The notes beneath the pieces were generated by a model, which saw only the letters and a list, made by a program, of their open reading frames with translations, made no database searches and was not told the origin of the DNA. A stretch of DNA of 64,000 nucleotides from Neoarius graeffei (Eukaryota > Chordata > Actinopteri > Siluriformes > Ariidae), in contig NC_083570.1 of NCBI RefSeq assembly GCF_027579695.1, forward strand, positions 9,224,793-9,288,792, written 5' to 3'. This document shows, piece by piece, positions 45,731-57,029 of this stretch; the first letter of the stretch is position 1; every line of letters starts with the position of its first letter. The position numbers and the translations under genes were made by a program.

Positions 45731-47338
45731 ATGGCTGAGGCCAGTATTTCAGTAGCTCAGGACCAGTTCATGTGTCCAGTGTGTCTGGATCTCCTGAAGG
45801 ATCCGGTGACTATCTCCTGTGGTCACAGTTTCTGTAAGGCGTGTATTAATGGCTGCTGGGATCAGGAGGATCAGAAGGGTGTCTACAGCTGTCCTCAGTG
45901 CAGAGACACTTTCACTACAAGGCCTGTTCTACGCAGAAACAACATGCTGGATGAAGTGGTGGAGAAACTGAAGAAGAAGACTGAAGACTCATCCTGTTTT
46001 TGTGAACACAACACCGAGTCAGGTGCATCAGACAAAGAACAGGTGAGAAGGAGAAATGGTTTCAGACTGAATCCTTCGACATTTTGTTTCTAATCCTGCT
46101 TTACTCAGGTCATATGGTGTAAAAATTTCATGACTTCTATTGATTATAAATAATAAATATGTTCCATGTATCCTGTAGATGTGAACAGTTTTACAAGCAC
46201 ATACTGAGTACCTTTGACCTCACTCAGAGAGAGCCAGGATATGGATGATCTTTAACTTGAATTGCAGTTAATAATCTCCCACCTTTGACCTGTCTTTGAG
46301 TGAACACTTTACAGTTAGTAAAGTTAGTAATTAACTTAGGATGTAATATCATTTCATTCATTCTTGTCAGAGTGAGTTAAAGTTGAAGGAGGAGCAGATG
46401 AAATCCCAGCAGAGAATCCAGGAGAAGCAGAAGAAGGTGCAGGAGCTGAAACAGGCTGTGAACACTATAAAGGTGAGCAGTGAGCAGAGACAGAGCTGCT
46501 CCTAGAAACACACACAACATGGACAATGAGTCATTTACAGTCCCAGTAAGAGAGGGAATGATAAATTAGCTTTAAATCTCGTGTGTGTGTGCCCTAACAG
46601 TTCAGTGCACAGACAGCAGTGGAGGACAGTGAGAGGATCTTTACTGAGCTGATCAGCTCCATGGAGAAAAAGCGCTGGGAGGTGACGGAGCTGATCAGAG
46701 ATCAGGAGAAGGCTGAACTGAGTCGAGCTGAACGACTCCTGGAGCAACTGGAGCAGGAGATTGCTGATCTTCAGAGGAGAGTCACTGAGCTGGAGCAGCT
46801 TTCACACACACACGATCACATCCATTTCCTCCAGGTAACACTCATTGTCTGATATCACTTGCACTGTGGTCTGAGAATATTCGTCCATCTCGTACACCGC
46901 TCCGTTTCCAGTCTCTCAGTGTCTCTTCTGGACGTGGTGACTCATCCATCATTACTGTCCATCAACATGTTTCATTTGATGGAGTGAGGAATTATCTCTC
47001 AGAGATGAAAAAGCAATTCAACAAAATCCCTTCATATGGTGAGAGGAAGTAAAATGTTATAAATCCACGCATATACATAAAAAAAGATTTATTGTACTTA
47101 TCTGAACTTAACATTGTCGCAGCTACCATCTGAAAGATATTGTACTTATACAGTTCATCAGTCATATTAAGATCATTTATTTTGCCAATATTCATAAATT
47201 CAAACATTGTGTCTCCTAAAATCACACTCTGATCATTGTATATTATTCCACCTCCATTTTCTCTCCGTCACAGCAATTTGGATGAATTTACCTTCAGAGC
47301 TGAAGACTCGAGAAGATTTTCTACAATGTATGTATGCA

Positions 47339-47405
<67 letters not shown>

Positions 47406-50400
47406 GCTGCCAGATCATTAAGAACATATGTTGTTTTTGGAGACGTTTCCTTCCACAATAAAGAGAAGTGAAGAATGGAGGTGTCATGTTGAGTGTCGCT
47501 GACAGCACAGCGCTGGTGAAGTTCGATATGTTTGATCCATGAATGTATATGAAGGTTAATAACATTCTAGTCATTTTCTTTCCTGAAGTTTATACAAGAA
47601 TCAAGTCAAGTTTATTTGTATCGCACTTTTAACAACAGACATTGCCACAAAGCAGCTTTACAGAAAATTAAAGACTTTGACCATGAGCTAATCCATCCAT
47701 CCATTATCTGTAGCCGCTTATCCTGTGCAGGGTCGTGGGCAAGCTGGGGCCTGGCTGGGTGAAAGGTTGGGTACACCCTGGACAATTCGCCAGATTATTG
47801 CAGGGCTAACACATAGAGACAAACAACCATTCACACTCACACCTATGGTCAATTTAGAGCTACCAATTAGCCTAACCTGCATGGAGCGCCAAGAGAACAT
47901 GCAAGCTCCACACATAAAGGCCCCCATCGGCCACTGGGCTTGAACCCAGAACCTTCTTACTGTGAGGCAAGAGTGCTGTACCACTGTGCCACCACATGAG
48001 CTAATTTTATCCCTAATTTATCCCCAATGAGCAAGCCTATAGCGACGTTTGCAAGGAAAAACTCCCTCAGGCGACACGAGGAAGAAACCTTTTGAGGAAC
48101 CAGACTCAAAAGGGAACCCATCCTCATTTGGGTGATAACTGATAGCATGATTATAAATAACTCTCTCTTCCATAACTGTGTCCTACAGAGCCACAAATTA
48201 TAACTGTGTAACCAGGAACTTCATTATAGTTTTAACACGAAGTCTGTTTTGTTGAAGTTATAAACTGTTCATTGATGGAAACTTGAGAGCAAAACTGTTC
48301 AAGACAACTGCAGTCCTAAAGTTAGCAAGTCAACTGTAGTTCTCAGACATAAATATATTACTGTAAGTGTCCAGAGCGTCTTCTAAGTGTGACTTTCGAC
48401 TGTCCATATGGGACCATCCTCCACAGGAGTGATGTGATGAGACTCCAGCCAGAAGTAGGGCATCAGGATGGATCAGGCAGGTCCGGGGAGCAGAAGAGGT
48501 CAGCATCACTGGTTTCTCAGGATTGACATGTAACTCAACAGAGACAGACAGAAGGAAGATATGAGAGAGAGAGAGAGAACAAAGGTTGTGAGGTATGCCC
48601 AGTGTCACCTTATGAATAAGAACAGTATATATTTTGCGCTGAGTGCAAGCAGGGACTCTGGCAACACTAACTACGACAGCATATTTAAAAGGGAGAGCCA
48701 GAAGGTAACACAGGCATGAGGGAGCCCCGGGACATAAATCAGCAGCCACTCCACCATCAACAAACCTGAGTGAGTGAGTGAGAGTGGGGGACTGACAACA
48801 TCCATATATCCCAGTTTACCAAAACACTCTATGCCTGAGGACTCACCAGAGTTACTCCTTTACCGAATAAAAAACTATCTTGACTGAAAAGATATATTTT
48901 CAGCCTAGACTTAAACACTGAGACTGTGTCTGAGTCCTGAACACTACTTGGAAGGTTGTTCTATAACTGTGGGGCTTTGTAAAAAAAGGCTCTGCCCCCT
49001 GATGTTGCCTTCACTATATGAGGTACCAACAAATAACCTGCACCTTTTGATCTAAGTAGGCATGGCGAGTCATAAAGGACCAGAAGTTCGTTCAGGTACT
49101 GTGGCGCAAGACCATTCAGTGCTTTAAAGGTCAATAGTAGGATTGTATAATCAATACGAAATTTGATTGGGAGCCAGCGCAGTGTGGATAAGACAGGGGT
49201 GATGTGGTCATATCTTCTAGTTCTAGTAAGGACCGTTGTTGCTGAATTTTGAACTAACTGGAGCTTGTTTATGCACTTATTGGAACATCCAGACAGTAAG
49301 GCATTACAGTCATCCAACCTGGAGGTAAGAAAAGCATGAACTAGTTTTTCTGCATCTTAGTGACATTAAATTTCTTATCTTGGCAATATTTCTGAGATGA
49401 AAGAAAGCTATCTGGGTAATGTTATCATTATGAGTTTCAAATGAAAGACTGGAGTCGATGATCACACTGAGGTCTTTTACTGCTGCACATGAAGAAAAAA
49501 GCAGTGGACCTAAGACAGAACCTTGTGGAACACCAAACTTTACCTCAGCATGCATAGAAAAATCACCATATACATCAAGAAACTGATAGTGATCAGTTAA
49601 ATAAGAGCTGAGTCAGGAGAGGGCCGTTCTCTTAACTCCCACAATATTTTCTAGTCTATCCAGGAAAATGGAATGATCAATAGTGTCAGAGTCTGCACTA
49701 AGGTCAAGCAACACAAGCAGCGAGACACTGTCCAGATCAGATGCCAACAACAGGTCATTTACTACTTTAACCAGTGCTGTCTCTGTGCTATGATGAGGTC
49801 TAAATCCTGACTGAGACATTTCATGGTTGTTATTCCAATGTAAATATGAGCATAACTGCTGTGCCACAGCTTTTTCTAGGATCTTGGAGATAAATGGGAG
49901 GTTTGATAATGGCCTTTCATTGGGCTGACAGGGGTCGAGGTCAGGTTTTTTAATCAGGGGTTTGATAACTGCAAGTTTAAAGGATTTGCATATGTAGCCA
50001 ATTCTAAGGGAAGAATTGATTATTTCTAGAAGAGCTTAAATTGCTTCTGGTATTATCTGTTTGAAGAGACATGTAGGTAAGGGATTAGTACACAAGAAGA
50101 AGATTTTGATGTGGAAATTAATGAAATTAATTTGATTTCTCGAAGAGGAGTAAAACATTCTAATTGCTGAGCTTATAAAGTTATATTGTTAACGACTGGG
50201 TTATTTAAGTTGTCTGGGCTTAAATGAGTAGTTTGAATTTTTTTGTTGGATATTTTCAATTTTGTGATTGAAAAAAATTATGACGTTGTTGCTGCTGCAT
50301 ATTGCAGGTGCATGTGTGTCTGTAGTGGTCTTTTTCTTAGTTAATTTTGCTACAGGATTAAAAAGGAATCTAGGATTATTTTGTTATCTTTGATTAGGGT

Positions 50401-51207
50401 GGAGAGATACATTGATCTTGCAGCACTAGGAGCTTTTCTATACTTCAGGAAGCTCTCCTTCCATGCTAATTTGAATACGACCAATTCTACAAGGAATATC
50501 ATCTAATTGTGTAATCTCCTGCTCTCTCTCTCTGTGATATAATGTGTAAGAAACTGAGGGTGTGAGAGAGTGTCAATATGAGGCACTAATGAATTACTGG
50601 TTTAATTATGACTCATTGTACCCCAGTGTTTAATACACGATAAACTTTATTGCACAACATCTCTTTTCTTTCAGATTTCTGTTATCTGACTCTGGATCCC
50701 AACACGGCACATGGTTCCCTCCGTCTGTGTGAGAAGGACAGAGCGGTGAGACGCAGTTATAAAGAGAAGCCGTTCCCTTATCACCCTGAGAGGTTTACCT
50801 CCATCGCTCAGGTGTTGTGTAAGGAGAGTGTGTGTGGACGCAGTTACTGGGAGGTGGAAAGGAGCAGTGAGGGATGTGTGTACATCTCAGTCTCATATAA
50901 AGGGACCAATAAAAAAGAGCAGCCCAGACGGACCATATTTGGGTACAACGATCAGTCGTGGAGTCTGGTGTGTTCTCGGACTCCTCTTCATTTCTATCAC
51001 AACAACATTAAGACCGAGTTCGGAGTTCCGTCACCTTCCAGAATAGGAGTGTATGTGGATCACAGTGCAGGAACTCTGTCCTTCTACAGCGTCTCTGACA
51101 GGATGAAGCTCCTCCACAGAGTCCACACCACATTTACTCAGCCTCTATACGCTGGGTTTACTCTGTGGGCTCCTGAATCAGTTGTCAGGTTTTCTGATCC
51201 ACAATAA
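45731..51207 (+). CDS. ftr: finTRIM without B-boxes (RING, coiled coil, B30.2), unit B
   Basis: Six exons: 45,731-46,042, 46,371-46,472, 46,601-46,834, 46,912-47,038, 47,274-47,327 and 50,675-51,207. Phases agree, giving 1,362 nt and 453 aa, uninterrupted. RING C3HC4 is at residues 15-57 ([21 protein letters not shown]). The next ~47 residues contain no B-box cysteine/histidine pattern; the exon ends [16 protein letters not shown]. The coiled coil is at about 105-216 (SELKLKEEQ to HIHFLQ), a linker at 217-277, and B30.2 at about 277-453 with LDPNTAH, YWEVE and VDHSAG motifs. The expected role is as for other finTRIMs: RING E3 ligase with a B30.2 target-binding domain in antiviral defence. Losing both B-boxes is unusual and may change oligomerisation. 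The last intron (3.3 kb) is mostly an antisense L2 LINE. The partner gene on the - strand converges from 60,282. Confidence 0.92.
47338..47402. repeat. (CT)n(CA)n microsatellite beside a finTRIM splice donor, unit B
   Basis: Counterpart of 22,505-22,580, shorter by about ten bases, starting about 10 bp after the exon-5 donor. Confidence 0.85.
47601..50488 (-). mobile_element. L2-type LINE (antisense) in the last intron, unit B
   Basis: Same insertion as 22,773-27,712. ORF2 pieces on the - strand: [20 protein letters not shown] (49,613-49,867) and [20 protein letters not shown] (48,961-49,317). Relative to unit A it lacks the young SINE and the hAT, and has lost 273 bp of ORF2 at about 49,497. 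Confidence 0.85.
47693..47994 (-). mobile_element. Old SINE copy, unit B
   Basis: Orthologous to 22,870-23,182, with duplicates CATGAGCTAAT at 47,682-47,692 and 47,995-48,005. Confidence 0.83.
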
Positions 51208-51399
51208 TGGATCATTAATGTATAGTATCCTGTACTGAGTGCTGCAGAGTTCTGGTCTGAAAGTGTTGATTAATTCCCTATAACAGCAGCTCTGACAGTA
51301 GTGCAGCTGCAAATCATTAGTGTTTCTATAGTAACAGCTCGTGTGTGTTTCTCACAAGCATTTCACCTAAAATACTCTCTTACTGCCACTCGACATGAA

Positions 51400-53435
51400 C
51401 ATGGTGGTCTCTGAAAGACTATACAGGCATCTGCCCAGGAGGTTGTGCCAGTTTTAGGGCTTGAGCAGTTTTTCGTCTCTTGTGTCTCTCATCCTTTGAT
51501 TTCCGTCGATTGGATTCAAAGGTCTCAACTCCATTGCAGACCACACGCCTCCAGAGCAGTCTATCAGTTGATGCTGTAGCCCAATCAATAATCCCACACT
51601 CTTTAAAAGTTCTTTTTAGGGCATCCTTGTATCTCTTCTTAGGAGCACCAATGCTTCTCATTCCTGTGGGTCGCTGACTGTAGAAAAGCTGTTTTGGAAG
51701 TTGTTTTGCATCCATTTTAACAACATGTCCATACCACCTCAGCCTATTTTGCTGAAGCATAGCCTCGATGCTTGTTAAGGAGGCTCTATCAAGAATTGCA
51801 GCATTGGTAACACGATCATACCATTGGGCGTTCATGATGGATCGTACCGTAGGCATCTTCAGTGAAATTTCTCAAGTTGTTTTACTTGATATTGGTACGT
51901 AGTCCATGTTTTTGACCCATACAGGAGCGTTGGTATTATAGTGGCATTATAGACTCTTATTTTAGTTTTCAACTCAAGTTCGTGATGATCAAAATCATGC
52001 TTGCGTAGCTTGCCAAAAGCTGTTGCTCCAGCACTGATGTTGTTATTAATTTCATGGTCAAGGGAAATATCACCTGACACATAGCTGATGAGATATTTAA
52101 AGTGTGGGACTACCTTAAGAACAGTTCCATCCACAGAAATTTCAGGTTGGGTGGTGATTGGGATGGAGGTGTCAGAGGCAGGTCGACACACAACCTCTGT
52201 TTTAGTGCAGTTCAGTGATAGCCTGAGTCTTTTGTAGGCTTCTGCAAAGGCATCTGTGATTCTCTGCAAGCCAGCTTCTGAGTATGAACAGAGCGCAGCA
52301 TCATCAGCATACTGAAGTTCCACAACTGAGGCTGTAGACACCTTACTTTTAGCTTGCAAATGATGTAGGTTGTACGATTGTATTGATAAACTATCTGTAT
52401 TCCATGATAAGAAGAAGTAGAACAACAACTTTATTCATCACATGTACACTTGTGAAATTCCTCTCTGCATTTAACCCATCTGAAGTAGTGAACGCACACG
52501 TGAGCAATGAGCACAAACACGGACTCAGAGCAGTGGGCAGCCGTGCTACAGCAGCCAGGGAGCAGTTAGGGGTTAGGTGCCTCGCTCAAGAGCACCTCAG
52601 CCTAAGGGCACCCCATGTTAACCTAACGACATGCCTTTGGGCTCTGGTGGAAACCAGAGCACCTGGAGGAAACCCACGCAGACTCCACACAGAAAGGCCC
52701 CCATCAGCCGCTGGGCTCAAACCCAGAACCTTCTTGCTGTGAGGCGACAGTCAAGTCAAGTTCATTTGTATAGCACTTTTAACAAACATTGTCGCAAAGC
52801 AGCTTTACAGAATTTGAACGACTTAAAACATGAGCTAATTGTATCCCTAATCTATCCCGAATGAGCAAGCCTGTGGCGACGGTGGCAAGGAAAAACTCCC
52901 TCAGACTACATGAGGAAGAAACCTCGAGAGGAACCAGACTCAAAAGGGAACCCATCCTCATTTGGGCAACAACAGACAGCATGACTATAATATTAACAGT
53001 TTTAACATGAGGACAGTTTCGTTGATGTTATAATTCTTCATTGATGGAAACTTGAGTGCAAAACTGTTCATGATAACTGCAGTCCTAAAGTTAGCAAGTC
53101 AACTTTAGTCCTCAGCCATAAAAGCATTACTGTAAGAGTCCAGAGCGTCCTCCAGGTATAAGTCCAGTAACAGTGCTAACCACTACACCACCGTGCTGCC
53201 CAGATAATGCAGATTCGGCTTGGCTACATGCAGGACAGCACCTGTGAAGAGAGCAAACAATGTAGTGGCTACACAGCTTTGTTTTACACTAACTTTCACA
53301 GGAAAAGGTTCCAGTTCTTCATCTTCACAGAGAACAGAAACAGTCATCCCATCATGGAGAAGACGAATCATTGTGATCAGTTTATCTGGGCACCAGGAAT
53401 TCTCCAAAGAACCTCTCTATTCACTGAGAGCAAGA
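51400..53435 (-). mobile_element. LINE ORF2 remnant, unit B, split by a composite repeat
   Basis: Counterpart of 28,620-30,620. Palm segment at 53,183-53,407, YADD box and thumb at 51,859-52,428, C-terminal part at 51,419-51,856. Confidence 0.75.
52408..53200 (-). mobile_element. Composite SINE with nested L2 3' end, unit B
   Basis: Counterpart of 29,607-30,385. It keeps slightly more of the SINE body (GGGCTCTGGTGGAAACCAGA at 52,639-52,658) that unit A has lost. Confidence 0.7.
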
Positions 53436-53454
53436 GATACTAAGAAATACTGAA

Positions 53455-54415
53455 TAACGTAGAACTCCAGCATCATGAAGCTGAGAAATTTACTGGACTT
53501 ATTGTCTTTTTTTTTAACGAGACTAAAGAGCTGCTGTTCCATTAAACCCAGTTACAGTATGACACACAGCAGGGACCGAATAAGCCATTCATCTCATCAT
53601 GAATCAATATTGTTGATTATATTTATGATAAGACAAGTTTTCAGTCTGTTCTGATGTGAGTTCAGCAAAAATATTGAAAATGGTTCATTTCTTGTAGCGT
53701 CACGTGTCCATGAGCATCCTCTAGTGGTCAGAAATGATAAGACAAGTTTAAATTGCAGTCATTTAAATTTAATGAATAAATCATTCAATTTTTCATTTTC
53801 TGAAAATTTATAAAGAAATAAATGGCTAAAGTGAGATAAAGGAATTCTTTAAAGTGAATTTGATTTTATTGTTGCCTACACATGAATGTTAAATGGTAAA
53901 TGTGGCCAGAGATCGATTTCTGTACTTCAATAGAAAGTATCATGTATGTCATTTATGTTCTTTTCCCATTTTGTCCTTTCTTTCTGTCCATGAAGTGTAT
54001 GCGTTGAAATCACATTTTAAAATCAGAACTCGAGATAGAATTCTATAATATGCGAATACAATCGAGTTGTTATTTGGAGGCTCAGTTTTACAGAGTAGCA
54101 CCACATCACTGAAACACAACAAAACAAACAAACAAAAAAACCCCAGCAGCCTATAAACATCAATTCTGTATCTTCACTAAAAGACACACAAGAGGATTTA
54201 CAGCAGGACCGTGTCTTACTACAAGCACTAAAAACTACCACATTGTGTTCATTAAGGATGGAAATAAAGCAGAAATATTTCACTGTCATCTGCACTTCAG
54301 TGTCATTTGTTCTGCTGAAATATTTTCCTCATTCTGTCAGTTTGGAATTTAGTGAGGAGTGAAAATGAATCGAAATAAATAACTTTATTACCACAAGGGG
54401 AGTCAAAACCTGATT
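53455..54415. other. Unassigned intergenic sequence, unit B
   Basis: Counterpart of 30,640-31,600, AT-rich, no gene recognised. Confidence 0.5.
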
Positions 54416-55695
54416 TGATTTATTTTGCATTGTTTATTGCTAATAGAAGTCCCACTTTCTCATGAACAGATTGTTGAGATGGAAATGAAGTTGGTAGATG
54501 AAAATGTTTGAGATCAGAGATCCTGAGTCGCCTCAATCAGTCATTAGATGTGTCTTTGAGAAGTAGGAGAACACTGGAGAACCAGGAGGAAACCCACACT
54601 GACACGGGTCATTTTACCTTTGGGTCATTTTAACATTGTTAACAGACTGAAATGAATCTCCTGAAAGGCAGAAGAAAGAAATCTGCTAGTAGTGTTTACA
54701 CAAGACTTTATCTAATCCCAGTCAGTGCAGGGTTCAAACCCCATCCACTAGAAATATCATTAAAATCAAAGGGAAAGGCAGAGATGAGGCGAGATCATCA
54801 ACAGTAGATCTATCCAGAATAAACACGGCTCACAACTGAGGAGATTTAATAACACACTGGAAGGGTTCACAGTTACTGTAGGATCTATGTGCATTTTATA
54901 ACGACAGACAGGAAATGAGTGGAGGAAGTGAAGTTATTCAAAATGTGTAAAGGCGCCCTCTGGTGGTCTGGAGGAGAAATGTCCAGGTTAAATATTACAG
55001 TGTTCATCCACGTTTCTTTTATTTTTATTTGTGAACCAACAGGTCTAAAATAATTTCACTTCAATGAGCTGTTACTATAGAAACAAGGACGTATTAGTGC
55101 AAGTCCATTAATATAAACCTGCACTACTGTCAGAGCTGCTTTTATAGAAAATTAGTCAAGACCTTCTGACCAATCAGAATAGACAACTGGAACAGATTTT
55201 TTTTTTTTTTTTTGCTTTATTTGATTGAAAATGAAAAGGATTAAAATTTTTTTTCCAACAATCGTTCAGAATCTAAATCAGGAGTCAGACCACAGACAGA
55301 TCCAGTTCACAGAGACAGATTTATCATCATTATTCACACACACAATATATGACAACATTAAAAGAGATGTTTTTTGGAGGAAAGTCAGTTGTAGGTTTAC
55401 AGTGATTTTCACAAACACATATTTAAGACACTGTAGTTATTTCCCACAGATTAAATAATCTAAAAATATCCATCCAAAGTGGAGAAAAACCCCGTTGCGT
55501 ATCAATACAGCGGCTTGCTGACATCCTGACCTCAGTATTAAAAGCTTCTGTCTGAAAATGAGTTCAGCACAGAAACTCCATCACCGGGGGAAACTTTATT
55601 CTCCTGTGCTCTTATCTTTTATTCTGCAACGCTCTGATTGTAATATTTGAATAAAAATCCCAAACTCACAGATAAACCTGGATTTATAAGGTTCT
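54416..55695 (+). repeat. R1' direct repeat block, unit B
   Basis: Counterpart of R1 without the SINE at 32,223 and without the 1.9-kb insert. It shows the uninterrupted state of the locus. Confidence 0.8.
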
Positions 55696-55871
55696 ATCTG
55701 CGGGCCAATCATCATCCAGGCTGAATATGGGATGAACACGACATCGGCATATTTTATAATCTAAATATTAAAATGAGTGTTTTTGTGCAGCTGGATTGTG
55801 TTCTAGTGAAACAGACGACTGAGCAACAACGTGGCAACGTGCAGGAATTTTACAGAAAACACTACACACTT

Positions 55872-56987
55872 TTATTCTGGATCACACAATCTCACTGTAG
55901 AACCAGGAAACCAATAGGGTCCAAACCCAGCGTATAGAGTCTGAGTGAATGTGGTGTGGACTCTGTGGAGGAGCTTCATCGTGTCAGAGACGCTGTAGAA
56001 GGACAGAGTTCCTGCACTGTGATCCACATACACTCCTATTCTGGAGGGTGATGGAACTCTGAGATCAGTCTTAATGCTGTTGTGATAGAAAGAGAGAGAA
56101 GAAGAACAGCACAGTCTCCAGGACTGATTGTTGAATCCAAACCCACACTCTTTACCCCGTCCTTTCCTGCTGATGTCTTTATATGAGACTGATATGAACA
56201 CAGCACCATCACCGCTCCACTCCACCTCCCAGTAACAGCGTCCACACACACTCTCCTTACACAACACCTGACACCAGTAATCAAATCTCTCTGGATGATC
56301 AGAGTAACGCTGCGCTCTCTCACTGCCTCTCACCGCTCTGTTCTTCTCAGACAGAATGAGGCGACGATGTGCTGTGTTGGGATCCAGAGTCAGATAACAG
56401 AAATCTAAAATAAAAGAGAAAAACAAACTGAACAATGTGAATATGAATATCCGCGCTGGGGGCGTGGTCACGAAAACAGCAGTTCGGTTGCAGTGAAAAC
56501 TTTTCTCTGTAGAACCCTGTCACTCCCCCCTCCCCCCACTCTGGGCTCAAGAACACAACAAAAGGGCAATAATATAACAACAGCCAATCAGAATCCAGAT
56601 ACGACAACCAATCAGAATTCAGATACAACAACCAATCAGAATTCAGATACATTCTGTTGTCAAGTAAAATTGTAACCTGTCAAAGTTCTCGAGCCCTCGT
56701 GCTGTTTTACCGTTAGATCAATCACATATCAGCTTAAACTAGCATTCTAAAACTAGTTAAAGATCCCACAGAAGAGAGCGACTCCCCCTGCCAGCCTCAT
56801 GGAACTGAATAAGTTGACTTAATTAAAAAGTTGACTGTTCTATGAAAGGGTGTATTTGCATGATCATTATTATTTTACTAGTGGAATAAAATTGTCTTGA
56901 AAAGACGTCAACAATAATATCGTTTATCACAATAATTTCTGAGACAATATATCGTCCAACAAAATTTGTTATTGTGACAGGCCCAGA

Positions 56988-57029
<42 letters not shown>

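Noticed and set aside
48330-48749. 139-codon open frame on the - strand
   Set aside because: It lies in the L2 3' region; the unit A equivalent (23,516-23,986) is split differently, so it is not conserved as coding.
52383-52742. 119-codon open frame on the + strand
   Set aside because: It overlaps the composite SINE and differs in unit A (29,581-29,838); chance frame.
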